Of a stretch of DNA of 64,000 nucleotides, positions 17,801 through 26,473 are shown piece after piece. The notes under the pieces were generated by a model, which saw only the letters and a program-made list of their open reading frames with translations, did no database searches and was not told the origin of the DNA. The position numbers and the translations under genes are program-made. The stretch covers positions 2,418,001-2,482,000 of the forward strand of contig NZ_CP073104.1 in the NCBI RefSeq assembly GCF_018138145.1, given 5' to 3'. How positions within the stretch are numbered: position 1 is the first letter of the stretch; each line of letters starts with the position of its first letter. This DNA is from Pseudomonas sp. SCA2728.1_7. Lineage in GTDB: Bacteria > Pseudomonadota > Gammaproteobacteria > Pseudomonadales > Pseudomonadaceae.

Positions 17801-19399
17801 GCTGGCAGCGCGACGCCAAACCTGCAGATTCAGTTACAGGAGAATAATCAGCCAGGCCCAACCCTTGATGTCGATGACAAGGGCAACTGGAACCACCGCT
17901 TCAACAACCTCAAAGTGCAGCCCTACAGCATCGTTGCCAAGGCTTTATACGATATCGATCCCGCGCTGAGCCCGCCGCGAACATTCAACGTGGCACAAGC
18001 GGTTACGCCGACGATTTCCAGGGTCAGTGATATCCGCGGTGAAATCGCCCCCAATGGCACCACTTACTACCGAACCGTCACCCTGACGGGCAAGGCCAGT
18101 CCGAATGAAAAGATTATTCTGCGCAACGCGGACACGGCCATCGATACGATAGATGTCACCGACAGCGGCGATTGGCAATACGTTTTCAATAACCTGGGCC
18201 TGTCGACCACTTACCGCCTCACCGCGCTGGGCGACTATGGCAGCAATCCAGAGTCCAGCCCGCCCAGAGTCTTTTCTGTTGCAGCCTTTGTTTCACCGAC
18301 GATTACCACGGTCACAGACTCGGTCGGCGCGGTGGGGCCGAATGAAACGACTTATGACAACGCGGTCACCGTCAAAGGCGAAGCCACCCCGCGCGAGCAG
18401 ATCCAGATGTACAACAAAGGCACTGCCGTCGGTTCACCGGTCAACGTCAATGCCGATAAACAATGGACGGCGTCTGTCACTGGTTTGACGATCGGCGACC
18501 AAAGCCTCAAGGCCCGGGCCTTGTATGCCGCGGTTCCGGTGGAAAGCCCGGCGCGAGACTTCAAAGTCGCCGCGCACATCGCGCCGACGTTGACGTCTGT
18601 GCATGACGGCATCAGTGAAATCGGCAATGGCGGGCAAACCAAAAGCACTTCGGTAACCCTGCGCGGTATGGTCACCCCGAATCGTCAGGTCCAGATTTAC
18701 GACAACAACAGCCCAAGGCACACGGTGACTGCCGTGGGCAGCGCCTGGAACACTACCTTGTCGGTGGGTTTGGGCGGGCATTCGCTGAGAGTAAAAGCGT
18801 TGAGTACCGGGCAGGATTCAAATACGCGGACCTTCACTGTGATCTCGCCGATTCCGCCGTTGAATTTCAATACGGCCAGCGTGACATTGAGTGGCAGGTG
18901 TTACCTCATTACCAGCTGGGCTGCATATCCAAATTTTGGTCCAGGCACATATGTACAGCACACGGCAAACGGCGGCGTCCCCCCCTATCGTTACTCGTCG
19001 AGTAACAACAATGTCGCTGCAGTAGAAGTCAGTTCAGGGTTGGTGACTGTCAGAGGTAATGGGGTCGCAACGATCACTGTCACTGACAACGCAAGCCAGT
19101 CCAAGGGCTACAACGTTCATGTCACAGGGGTGAAATTCCTTGTGGGACTGGACGGTGGAAACTGGAACACGATCAGAGACAGGGCAGCAGCCCGAGGAAA
19201 GCGATTGCCGTCAATGGGTGAGTTGCGGGAAATCCATAACGCCTGGATTGGCCGTTGGCCGATGGAGAACTATTTGTACTGGGCCGCTGACTCCGCAGGT
19301 GGTTGGCCAGCTCGGTACTGGTTAAAAAATCTGGTCAATGGTGCAGAAGGGCACGTCCAGTACTACGGATCTGGCCTGGGAGTTGGCATTGACCCTTAG
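14876..19399 (+). CDS. Large Ig-like repeat protein with C-type-lectin-like end, no signal peptide
   Basis: 1507 residues. The N-terminus (MPSHKNFRFPALTE) is polar, with no secretion signal. Residues about 25-850 are a series of roughly 110-residue beta-rich modules with a recurring pattern (GD.I.L.W.G ... V.F.I ... VSVEYDV.R ... S..L.L.V). About 855-1320 holds five roughly 93-residue bacterial Ig-like repeats (ITGVTDSRGEVAEDGKT..., SVTDSRGTVAEGATT..., RVSDIRGEIAPNGTT..., TVTDSVGAVGPNETT..., SVHDGISEIGNGGQT...). Next comes a BIG2-like domain (about 1330-1415) and a last domain with RLPSMGELREIH...YLYWAAD...YW, like the C-type-lectin-like tip of invasins. The modular core resembles the two proteins coded at 21970-26068. 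Role unknown; surface adhesion or a secreted binding protein is possible. Confidence 0.85.
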   Translation: MPSHKNFRFPALTESNATLALRPLLIPGMHEPVQDGDGGINIQTATSDPKGLQCVINPYGHPMSEGDKLEIYYDTEIVLERWVTADEVNQRVFFYLPTPVKSGWIENCHYVLTRVGTTVPDPPSAALRIWVKLDKPGNRDKEPHLPDGHSELNIVQLPPELVEQGVIDAEWAKKGVLATIPHYVFCTRNDQVRLQLGDYWLAAHRITQAQADGQQPIEILIDQDAILGAGDGLKREIKFFANDEVWNWADRHSKRTYIDVDAGGWRLEAPIIKEAVNGVITIRNLNKLPVKIQIHVNSQYFGVGDRVKMIFIGTPPDNGEPIICSESRDIENVPSVLEIEVPYALIRAIARGRADASYILYRKAGGDPLSSKRAFADVDGDVNILPEPSIRELIGDTLEPDELYATVEVRYGMKNGDLICLKWTGIKSNGDDYLHEVPHIVSANEAKEGLVTFYIDAEHIIVLDKGRLDVSYVVANDAPGLLDIRESERLLAKVEKIRATLPKPVVEEADPPGDVLDPSKVFDIVHVLIAAAKTLKDDVLTYYWRSLNPFASTSDWLPITTVTAGQPVSFRVDAEFVANNIGQYVKVRYVLLRASNKQYEYSDTLNLLIGELVGELPPPEVVQAPDKTLNPMDGLNGVDINASYSSMNPDRDTIRLKWLGTPGAGTSDDLELPGSHTGTVQFHLPPSVVGANIAKTVSVEYDVTRYTLTTPSKMLGLYVSGFQDPENELPHPQVPQAQNKVLDLMTFSGDAKAVLAIWPYIALKQRLWFYLIGQTSSGASHTIPLISGEEITPPQVSSGLNESLLRSELMKLGHSTPANVICKVAFDGSEKENTACVFPQLPLTIRTRYDYVQPVITGVTDSRGEVAEDGKTRDEKVTVTGTATRGESVELFDNVTKSMGTALVGADSIWRREIGPLTEKPYSITAKALYDADPVSSQPRTFTVKFAQTPEILSVTDSRGTVAEGATTYDNSVLVAGSATPNLQIQLQENNQPGPTLDVDDKGNWNHRFNNLKVQPYSIVAKALYDIDPALSPPRTFNVAQAVTPTISRVSDIRGEIAPNGTTYYRTVTLTGKASPNEKIILRNADTAIDTIDVTDSGDWQYVFNNLGLSTTYRLTALGDYGSNPESSPPRVFSVAAFVSPTITTVTDSVGAVGPNETTYDNAVTVKGEATPREQIQMYNKGTAVGSPVNVNADKQWTASVTGLTIGDQSLKARALYAAVPVESPARDFKVAAHIAPTLTSVHDGISEIGNGGQTKSTSVTLRGMVTPNRQVQIYDNNSPRHTVTAVGSAWNTTLSVGLGGHSLRVKALSTGQDSNTRTFTVISPIPPLNFNTASVTLSGRCYLITSWAAYPNFGPGTYVQHTANGGVPPYRYSSSNNNVAAVEVSSGLVTVRGNGVATITVTDNASQSKGYNVHVTGVKFLVGLDGGNWNTIRDRAAARGKRLPSMGELREIHNAWIGRWPMENYLYWAADSAGGWPARYWLKNLVNGAEGHVQYYGSGLGVGIDP

Positions 19400-19408
19400 A
19401 AATGAAAA

Positions 19409-19431
19409 GCGCCTCACAAATCGTGAGGCGC
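19409..19431. terminator. Bidirectional hairpin terminator between convergent genes
   Basis: Nine-base stem GCGCCTCAC / GTGAGGCGC with a 5-base loop, 10 bases after the Ig-repeat gene stop. On the minus strand it is followed by TTTTCATTT, so it serves the autotransporter transcript well and the plus-strand gene less strongly. Confidence 0.8.
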
Positions 19432-19460
19432 ATTCATCAGGGAGCACCCTGATGGCTTTT

Positions 19461-21746
19461 TTACCAAAAGTACCGCAACCCCAGATTCACCCCGTAAGGC
19501 TGTTCAATATGCTTCCCCTTGGCATAATCCAGGTCGAAATGCATCTGCCACCGCTGGGACATCGCCACCGCCACCCCCGCACCAAACTCGGCCCGGGAAC
19601 CTGACAGGTCATTATTGAACACGTTGTTGTTGACCTTCACTTCGTTGTTCGACGCGAACTCATGCGCAACCGCCGCACGCACATAAGGCTGGGCGACAGC
19701 GCCGTTGGCGAGAGCGAAGTTACGTCCGAACGTCGCACCGGCCTTGCCGAGCAGTGAGCGCATACGATCACCGTCGGCGTCCATGTCGTTGTCCAGCGTG
19801 TAGTGTTTGCCCTGGATCTGCACGGCCGACAGTTGCGCGGACGGTTCGACGAAGTAGCCGTTCGCCAGTTTGATATGCCGACCGAACTCGGCGGAACCGC
19901 CTACACCCCAGTTGTCGTAATCACCTTTGGTGCGGCTGCCGTCGCTCAGGTTGACCTTGGACTCGTTGCGAAAGCGGTTGAACTTGAGCACGCCGTCAAA
20001 GTAATAACCGGTATCACTGTCGAGCCAGGTGACATAAGGCCCGACGTAGTAACTTTTCACCGTTCCCGACGTACCGCGATTGAGGTCCAGATCGGACTCG
20101 CTCGTGCCGGCGAGCACCCCGACCAGCACCTGGCTTTCGCCCACCCGGGCATCGGCGCCAAGGGACAAACCCTGTTGCGTCTGCTGATAACCCACGCCCG
20201 AGCCATCGGCAACGTTGTACTTGTTACCGTAGGTGCGGATCCAGCCGCCGGCCTGGCCACCGTTGAAACGCAATTCGCCCATGCGGCTGCGCAACGAACT
20301 CAACTCGCCGTACCACACGGTCGGGGCGGTGTTGAACAAGGCCAGTACCGAGCGCGCGCCGGGGCTGATGACTTCGGTGGTCGGGTCGAGAAACCACTCC
20401 TTCGCGCCTCCCTCGATTTCCCGACTGGCCAGGCCGTAGGACCATGTGCCGACATCCACTCTCTGATCGCCGGCCAGCGCAAAATTCGCTCCATCGGTTG
20501 TGCCAGTACGCACCAGCGTCAATTGCTGAGGCGACGCCGCATCCAGCCCCGAAGCCTGCACAGCGAGATCGAACTGCCCCTCTGATTGACCAAGGACATT
20601 GAGGAAATCCCTCTGCCCGCTGGCAAAATCACCTTTCATCTCAAACGTACCGGTACCGGCGAGTGAGCCGACCGTCAGTTCAAAGTACGTCGCGGGTGCC
20701 TGCGCTGCGCCGAAAATAACCCGACCGCCCTCCAGGCGCATTGCGCCAACGAAGTCATCGCCAGTCAGGGTCCAGTTTGAATTGTCATTGATGTTGACGC
20801 TGGCGACCTTGTCCAGGCGACCGGTGAATTGCGACTGGTTCTGCAGGGTGACGTTGGCCGTCGAGCCGTCCTCAACCAGCATGTCTCCGGTCATATGGCC
20901 TCGGTCGAAAATGAAATCAGCCGTGCTGGCACCCGTCACTGAAAAGTTGCCAATCAACGTACTATTGCCAACCTTTACAGCGGCGGTCGAAGCCTCTTGA
21001 ACCGCCAGCAATTGATTAGCGCTACCTTGCAAAGTGGAGTTGTTCAGCACCTCGATGATGACGTTTGCACCACCGGCAACCTCTATCGCCGGCCCATTGC
21101 GCCCCTCTACACTGGCACCGTCCAGTACCAGCGTATTGCTGCCTGAAACGGACGAGTCATTGACCATCCGCACACCCGCCCGGTCGCCGCTGATACGAGT
21201 ACCGTCTGTAGCGTGCACTTCACCGCCGATCATATTCAGGCCGACACTGCCCGCGGCCTGTCCCGTCACTTCACTGTCGATCAGTGTCAGGTTGCTTAAC
21301 GCGGTTATCTGTATCCCGGCTTCGCCCCCCCTGAATTGACTGTCAGTCGCGGTGACAGTCGACCCTTGCGTCGAAGAGAAAGACCGATTGACCATCATTG
21401 CTATCGAGTCGCTGGTGACATCGGCCTGCACAAGATTGCCTCGACTGGCCGTGATGGAAATCCCCTCAATGCCACTTTCAGCATTCACCGTGGCGCCATT
21501 GATGTTCAGCGTCGATCCGGAAATCACATTCAGGGTATGAGTCATGGCCTGGGCAAGATTCAGTACTCCGTTATTGCGCACCAGGTAATCAGTGGGCGGC
21601 ACTGTCGAGTCCACATCCAGCGTACTGTTATCGACGATGACCGCGAACGCAGGTGACCCCAACATAAAAAATGCCGGTATCGCTACCAGCATTCGAAAGC
21701 TTCCGCTGGAAGCGATTCTGCAGAATGAAAAGACTTCAGGTTTCAT
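19461..21746 (-). CDS. Type Va autotransporter with pertactin-like passenger
   Basis: 761 residues. Extended signal peptide (1-35, ending SPAFA), then a passenger of short parallel-beta repeats rich in N, S, T and G (about 36-440, such as NSTLQGSANQLLAV and GNSTLIGNFSV). A pertactin-type junction follows (FFDPTTEV-like WFLDPTTEVISPGARSVLALFNTAPTVWYGEL), and a C-terminal autotransporter barrel (about 490-761) ends GVNLGLRYFW with the terminal aromatic residue. No protease triad is visible, so an adhesin-like passenger is more likely. It has its own promoter region, since a terminator precedes it at 21921-21949. Confidence 0.92.
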   Translation of the reverse strand: MKPEVFSFCRIASSGSFRMLVAIPAFFMLGSPAFAVIVDNSTLDVDSTVPPTDYLVRNNGVLNLAQAMTHTLNVISGSTLNINGATVNAESGIEGISITASRGNLVQADVTSDSIAMMVNRSFSSTQGSTVTATDSQFRGGEAGIQITALSNLTLIDSEVTGQAAGSVGLNMIGGEVHATDGTRISGDRAGVRMVNDSSVSGSNTLVLDGASVEGRNGPAIEVAGGANVIIEVLNNSTLQGSANQLLAVQEASTAAVKVGNSTLIGNFSVTGASTADFIFDRGHMTGDMLVEDGSTANVTLQNQSQFTGRLDKVASVNINDNSNWTLTGDDFVGAMRLEGGRVIFGAAQAPATYFELTVGSLAGTGTFEMKGDFASGQRDFLNVLGQSEGQFDLAVQASGLDAASPQQLTLVRTGTTDGANFALAGDQRVDVGTWSYGLASREIEGGAKEWFLDPTTEVISPGARSVLALFNTAPTVWYGELSSLRSRMGELRFNGGQAGGWIRTYGNKYNVADGSGVGYQQTQQGLSLGADARVGESQVLVGVLAGTSESDLDLNRGTSGTVKSYYVGPYVTWLDSDTGYYFDGVLKFNRFRNESKVNLSDGSRTKGDYDNWGVGGSAEFGRHIKLANGYFVEPSAQLSAVQIQGKHYTLDNDMDADGDRMRSLLGKAGATFGRNFALANGAVAQPYVRAAVAHEFASNNEVKVNNNVFNNDLSGSRAEFGAGVAVAMSQRWQMHFDLDYAKGKHIEQPYGVNLGLRYFW

Positions 21747-21920
21747 GATTGACTATCCTTCGATTAATTAACTCCGGCAAATTTGTTTACCCGCCAGACA
21801 ATTCAGCGTCGAACGATACCGATTGCCACAACCGAACCAACGTAGGATTTTTCTGAAGTTCACAGGGTAAAAGTCCTTAAAAAAATAGTAACCATTTCCA
21901 CTGGCTACTCGTTACATATT

Positions 21921-21949
21921 TAAAAAGGAAGGTACATGCAGTACCTTCC
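21921..21949 (-). terminator. Rho-independent terminator
   Basis: On the minus strand, GGAAGGTAC-TGCAT-GTACCTTCC followed by TTTTTA, just past the stop of the 643-residue Ig-like gene. It separates that gene from the autotransporter behind it. Between 21747 and 21920 lies an A/T-rich stretch that should hold the autotransporter promoter. Confidence 0.85.
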
Positions 21950-21969
21950 CTTGCGACTTCAGCACCTTC

Positions 21970-23901
21970 TTAAGGCAGGGGGCATGAACCACCCGCCGGA
22001 TCAACCATATAAACCCTTACCACATGTTCTGCAGATGATGTGTCGCGCCCATTAATAACAGCCGAGTAGCGTATGCCTCCCCACGCGTTTTCCGTGGTCA
22101 GGATCGCCGGATCATAGGGAATCTTTACAATGAACCCGGCGGTTGCTTCCTGACTGGAGGGGGTGTAGGGAACTTTGGCTTCGGTACCGGGTTTAGTTGT
22201 GCTTCCGTTGTCACTGTAGCCTTGATAAGTGAACGTCAATTCCTGATCTGCCAATTGAGGCTCGCCCCCCGCGACCAACACTTCGACTACAACGCCAGCG
22301 ACGCTATCCCTTCGCAAAGACAAGCAATTCAGCAAGCCGAAGTCGTCATCGAGGTGTTGGAACTTCACCTCCGGGATGACATCTGGACGAATAAGTACGT
22401 CAACATCGGTCGCCGTCGAAACATCCACGTTATCGTTTACATCGTGGCTGATTACATAATGGGCCTTGATCGGATTACCGTTACCTGCATCCTCGAAAAC
22501 CCTCCATAGAACAGTCCATTCCAATTCGGCTGGAGGCGTAGCACCGATTTTTACAATCCCGCCGTCTGCCTCGCTTACCGGCTCACCTTTCCAGTAAAGT
22601 TGTACTTCGTCATTCTCCTTGGCCCCGGTATAGATCGTTGCCGTTACAATTACCGGGCCGCTGTTATCAGCCTCCCTCAACTGATTGGCAGCCCCGCCAG
22701 CGTCGCCTTGTACTGACACTGTTGGCAGATCGGGGTTAGGGTTGCCTGGCTTGTCGGGATCTATTGGCGCGCCTGGCTTGCGCAAATCCACGCTAATGTT
22801 GTCCAGCTCGACCGGAACAAGAGGATGAGCGACATCCTTGCGCAGTATCTGATAACTGGCTTTAACAGTCTTCAGGCCGGCATTGCCGTTGAGGACATCG
22901 CGGAAGGGCACATCGACATAAAAAGGAAACCCGGCAATCGTGGTAGCCGGCTGTAACCGGCCATCCCAAGTGACTTGCAACTTATCGCCCTGAATGAAGT
23001 TGGTGTATTCAGCTTTAATCCCGACGCCAATCGGCTCCTGAGCATCCGCCAGATCAATCAGGTTGTCGATATTCAGGGGAATATCCAGCGGCTGCAAATC
23101 TGCTGGTGGATCTGTCAGCGTGACCTTCAAGCGTTTATAAGGTGAATGAAGGCTTTTATTGCCCTTGCGATCCGTCACCTGCCAATAAATAGCCCTTTCT
23201 CCCTCTTCATCGTCCAGCATTGCCGCGGTCAGTTGAAATTCCAGAGGCGTAGCCAGATCCGTACGCGTAATGGATCCAATCCGCGTCGGCAAAGGCACGG
23301 AAGTGCCAATAAAACATTCAAGAAAATCATCGAGCATGTGGCCGGCATATTCCTCAATAGTTATCAGCACATGACCATTATCGTCGAGATATTTTTTAGT
23401 GATACCGTCACGCTCTACTTCGGGTGGAACAATGACCTCTGTTATCGGCAGCGGCGCAGTTCTGTCAACATTAATCTCAACGGGTGTTACGACAGCGATG
23501 TTCCCGCCTTGATTGAGGTAGTAGCTCAATTCATGTTCACCCGGTTTGTCGGTCAGGTTGGCCGGCAGCGTCATAGGGATCAAGAGAATGCCAGGGTCAA
23601 GAGGCGTGCTGTAGCTATATCGCGTTTCTGGCAACCTCTTGCCATCGAACATCAGATCAATAAGCCCCGACACGGAGGGCGTATCACCTGCTTGTTTAGG
23701 CCGAGGCACATTCACTTTCAATACCAAGCCCTGTAATGAAAGCGGAACCTGATTCTTGCCATCACCGACTTGATTCGGCAGCAAGGGATTATCAGGGTGT
23801 ATTTGAAGGGGCTCTGCATCCATCTGCGGGGCTGCATGGCGGATTCTCTTGTAATCCAGTCGACTTTGCTGTGCAGAGGTGAGTTTTTTATAAACGGTCA
23901 T
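21970..23901 (-). CDS. Ig-like repeat protein B, no signal peptide
   Basis: 643 residues from the ATG at 23901, which has AGGAG at good spacing; the frame stays open 20 codons further upstream. N-terminus MTVYKKLTSAQQSRLDYKRI is charged and polar. Repeated beta-rich modules follow: VDRTAPLPITEV, YLDDNGHVLITIEEYAGHMLDD, RAIYWQVTDRKGN, GDKLQVTWDGR, DEVQLYWKGEPV. The last part has LTFTYQGYSDNG and ends MVDPAGGSCPLP. It is a paralogue of protein A upstream (shared VDR.AP, YL...G.V...I..Y.G, and R.IY......D..GN), and shares GD.L...W.G modules with the 1507-residue protein. GC content looks lower than in neighbouring core genes. No function known. Confidence 0.85.
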   Translation of the reverse strand: MTVYKKLTSAQQSRLDYKRIRHAAPQMDAEPLQIHPDNPLLPNQVGDGKNQVPLSLQGLVLKVNVPRPKQAGDTPSVSGLIDLMFDGKRLPETRYSYSTPLDPGILLIPMTLPANLTDKPGEHELSYYLNQGGNIAVVTPVEINVDRTAPLPITEVIVPPEVERDGITKKYLDDNGHVLITIEEYAGHMLDDFLECFIGTSVPLPTRIGSITRTDLATPLEFQLTAAMLDDEEGERAIYWQVTDRKGNKSLHSPYKRLKVTLTDPPADLQPLDIPLNIDNLIDLADAQEPIGVGIKAEYTNFIQGDKLQVTWDGRLQPATTIAGFPFYVDVPFRDVLNGNAGLKTVKASYQILRKDVAHPLVPVELDNISVDLRKPGAPIDPDKPGNPNPDLPTVSVQGDAGGAANQLREADNSGPVIVTATIYTGAKENDEVQLYWKGEPVSEADGGIVKIGATPPAELEWTVLWRVFEDAGNGNPIKAHYVISHDVNDNVDVSTATDVDVLIRPDVIPEVKFQHLDDDFGLLNCLSLRRDSVAGVVVEVLVAGGEPQLADQELTFTYQGYSDNGSTTKPGTEAKVPYTPSSQEATAGFIVKIPYDPAILTTENAWGGIRYSAVINGRDTSSAEHVVRVYMVDPAGGSCPLP

Positions 23902-24031
23902 TTTATCGCTCCTGGAGAGGACGCCCACGCATACGCAACCACGCAGGCATACGTTTGGCACTGGTTAAACTTCTTGTCACTGAAAGGCATTACTTGAGTC
24001 AGACACGAGAAACGTGAAATTCAGGAACTGC

Positions 24032-26068
24032 TTATTTCAACAAGCCTGGCAACTTCGCAGACAAGTGTTCTGCAAACTTTTTACCCCATCCGGAATTCTC
24101 GCAGGGCGAACCGCAGTAATCCTCGCCCTCTTTATCGGAGCAGACAATACCGCTGGGCAGGGTTCTATTAATAATGACGAATTCCTCTTTTGAACTGCCC
24201 ACGCCGCCCTTGGCTTTCTTAAGTGTGTAATGACACAGTGCAGAGCCGTCATCCACCATAGGGGCAATCAAACGTTCAAAGTCCGCGACATGCACTTCAA
24301 AACCATCACGCGCTTGCGCGTCACTCAATATCGTGGGGAACTTGTCTGTCACTCCGGGAATAGGTTCAGAACCATTCAGTCCTTTACATCCTTGCCAATT
24401 CAGAGTCACTTCATCATCTTTGTCGAAGGCGGCATTCCCCTCGATTTTCACCCAGACCCCTTTCCACAGTCGCGGACATGCACAACAGTCAAGAACACCA
24501 TTTTTGTTCGCATGCGGAAAGGATGGCTCCTTCAGGTTTTCGATCACCACAATCGATACATTGACTGATGTTGTCAGAGCCTGTTGCAGATTGACGTTGT
24601 TGCTGGTCGTGTAATAGACCGGTAATGCAGGGTTCTCCCGGTCCTGGTCAATGATCGGCCAAGGAATGGTGAACGGCACGCGCTTACCGGCTACATCACC
24701 GGGCTGGACGATATATTGTGCTGCAGGGGTGGCGTTTGCTCCCCAGAGCAGGCTGATGGTCTGCCCGGCAAGTGGCCCATCAAACAGCTCGAGAATCCCT
24801 TCGGCAGGCTCGCCAAAATCATCCGACGTCAGCGTGTTGAGGCGTTTCGAATTGACGCCGTATATTTCTACTTTTGCCAGATCAGGGTTGAGTAATGCCG
24901 GGGCATTGGCGTGGTCCTGCCCTGCGAGGGTCAGATCCACGGGGACCCGGGTTCCCAGAGAAGGTTGTGTGGTGCCTGAAGGACGTCGCACTTTGTAAGT
25001 CACCGACGCCGTCAAAGGCCCCAGCCCCTTAGCTGTCAGGGCTGACCAAAGCACTCGCACGACCACGGGAAAGCGGGAAGGATCAACCGGCACCGGCGCT
25101 AGCGGTGTGCCATTCCAGTCGAGCAGAATTTCGTTGTCACTACCTGGATTGTCATAACGATCGATTTCTACCGTCACGGCTCCCTGAGCCACCGCACCTT
25201 CACGGGCATGCTGGCGGTCAATCAACCCTCGGTCCGACAACGGCACGCGAGGCGGTTTGAGATTTCCGGGCGCCGGGAGCAGATCGACGAACAATTCCAA
25301 CAGTTCTGATCTGGGGCCTTTATTGCCCGCCCAGTCTCGTAGACGGTAATAGATATAGCGGGACCCTTCACCCCGATCACGAATGTCCTGTTCGCGCATG
25401 GTGATAAACAGTTCATTACGGTCAATGTCTATCTGACTGAATTCCTGTTCATCAATCTCGGTTTCCGAATCGGAAGGTTTATCCGTATCGGTCCAGAAAT
25501 AAATGGCTCTGTCCCGGGCTTTTATCCCCACATAACTGCGCACTTGAAAACGAACCTGCCCATGTTCCTTCAAGTAGTCGTCGGTGATAGCGCCGACGAC
25601 ATCGAGCATTTCCAGCAAGGCGGGTTCCTGACCATCATCCGGGGCCACCCTGTCCACGGTAATACGTTTTTTAGCGGACTCAGCAGGGTTGCCCCCCTGG
25701 ATCAGGATGTAAGACAGGTCGTAGATGCCATTGTCCAGATAGTTCCTGGGGACTGATACATACTTGTCCCCAGGTTCGATGGGAAAAGGGAACTTAAATT
25801 CATTGACTTCGCGAAAGGCATCCCCAAGCGGGCGAAATCCCACTTTGACAATATCCGGCCCGAGAACAGGATCGGTTGTGAAGCTCCACGCTGGAACAAT
25901 CAACTGCAGATCACGGTTCAACTCCGTACGCGGCAACAGCCCGTCGGGACTTTCTGCACCGTGTTCGTCCTTGAGAATGACCGGCACTTGCGGAACCGGC
26001 AAAGCGGTGACTCCTGATGGTTGCGGATTTGCACTGTGCGGGCCTTGTGTGTGTTCCGAGGGCTGCAT
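24032..26068 (-). CDS. Ig-like repeat protein A, no signal peptide
   Basis: 678 residues from the ATG at 26068, preceded by CGGAGCGTCCTCC; an in-frame ATG 23 codons upstream lacks a site. Proline-rich polar start, then modules as in protein B: ITVDRVAPDDGQEPALLE, DDYLKEHGQVRFQVRSYVGIKARDRAIYFW, YIYYRLRDWAGNKGPRSELLELFVD, NEILLDWNGTPL, DEVTLNWQGC. It is cysteine-rich near the end (LDCCACPRLW, CSDKEGEDYCGSPCENSGW) and closes with an amphipathic helix (KKFAEHLSAKLPGLLK). The gap of 130 bases to protein B has no terminator, so the two are probably one transcript. Function unknown. Confidence 0.85.
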   Translation of the reverse strand: MQPSEHTQGPHSANPQPSGVTALPVPQVPVILKDEHGAESPDGLLPRTELNRDLQLIVPAWSFTTDPVLGPDIVKVGFRPLGDAFREVNEFKFPFPIEPGDKYVSVPRNYLDNGIYDLSYILIQGGNPAESAKKRITVDRVAPDDGQEPALLEMLDVVGAITDDYLKEHGQVRFQVRSYVGIKARDRAIYFWTDTDKPSDSETEIDEQEFSQIDIDRNELFITMREQDIRDRGEGSRYIYYRLRDWAGNKGPRSELLELFVDLLPAPGNLKPPRVPLSDRGLIDRQHAREGAVAQGAVTVEIDRYDNPGSDNEILLDWNGTPLAPVPVDPSRFPVVVRVLWSALTAKGLGPLTASVTYKVRRPSGTTQPSLGTRVPVDLTLAGQDHANAPALLNPDLAKVEIYGVNSKRLNTLTSDDFGEPAEGILELFDGPLAGQTISLLWGANATPAAQYIVQPGDVAGKRVPFTIPWPIIDQDRENPALPVYYTTSNNVNLQQALTTSVNVSIVVIENLKEPSFPHANKNGVLDCCACPRLWKGVWVKIEGNAAFDKDDEVTLNWQGCKGLNGSEPIPGVTDKFPTILSDAQARDGFEVHVADFERLIAPMVDDGSALCHYTLKKAKGGVGSSKEEFVIINRTLPSGIVCSDKEGEDYCGSPCENSGWGKKFAEHLSAKLPGLLK

Positions 26069-26105
26069 GGAGGACGCTCCGCGACAATTAACCAAACGTT
26101 GGTGT

Positions 26106-26129
26106 GCGGTATCAACAGGGTGATACCGC
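26106..26129. promoter_or_regulatory. Inverted repeat upstream of Ig-like protein A
   Basis: GCGGTATCA - 6 bases - TGATACCGC (9 of 9 paired), 38 bases before the start of protein A. A weaker one, GGTTGAT - 9 - ATCAACC, lies at 26324-26346. The 26069-26370 stretch has no gene and is the probable promoter region. The repeat could be an operator or a messenger hairpin. Confidence 0.4.
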
Positions 26130-26370
26130 CGCTGCATGGGTTCGATTTAATGCGCAAAGGCGGGCGCTGCCTACTGTCAGAAATTACAGGTTTTGCTACC
26201 GTTCGTCGGAATCAATGCTCGTACGCAGGGGGCTTAATCATGTGCGTTTATCAAAAACGTGCAGGCAAAAAATCGAGCTACACGATCTCGCGTCATCGCC
26301 TACAGCTACGCCAGAATCCGCCGGGTTGATACAGGTGTGATCAACCGCTGAGTTATTCGGAGTCAGATCC

Positions 26371-26445
26371 GGCGCTTCGCGAGCAGGCTCGCTCCCACGG
26401 TTAACCGCGCTCCAATGTGGGAGTGAGCCTGCTCGCGAAAGCGCC
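26371..26445. repeat. Paired REP palindrome (GAGCCTGCTCGCGAA family, mixed arms)
   Basis: GGCGCTTCGCGAGCAGG... and its inverted partner ending AAAGCGCC. One arm has the GGGAGCGAGCC form and the other GGGAGTGAGCC, so two REP subfamilies meet in one pair. It lies between the adhesin terminator and the protein A promoter. Confidence 0.85.
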
Positions 26446-26473
26446 GGAAGAACAACGCCCTGCCTTCAGGCAG

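Noticed and set aside
21970..26068. Proteins A and B as fragments of one frameshifted gene
   Set aside because: Each has its own start with a good ribosome-binding site and its own complete set of modules; the similarity between them points to duplication.
14687..26068. Prophage or mobile island
   Set aside because: No integrase, no phage structural genes, no tRNA end or direct-repeat borders are visible; only gene content and slightly lower GC set it apart.
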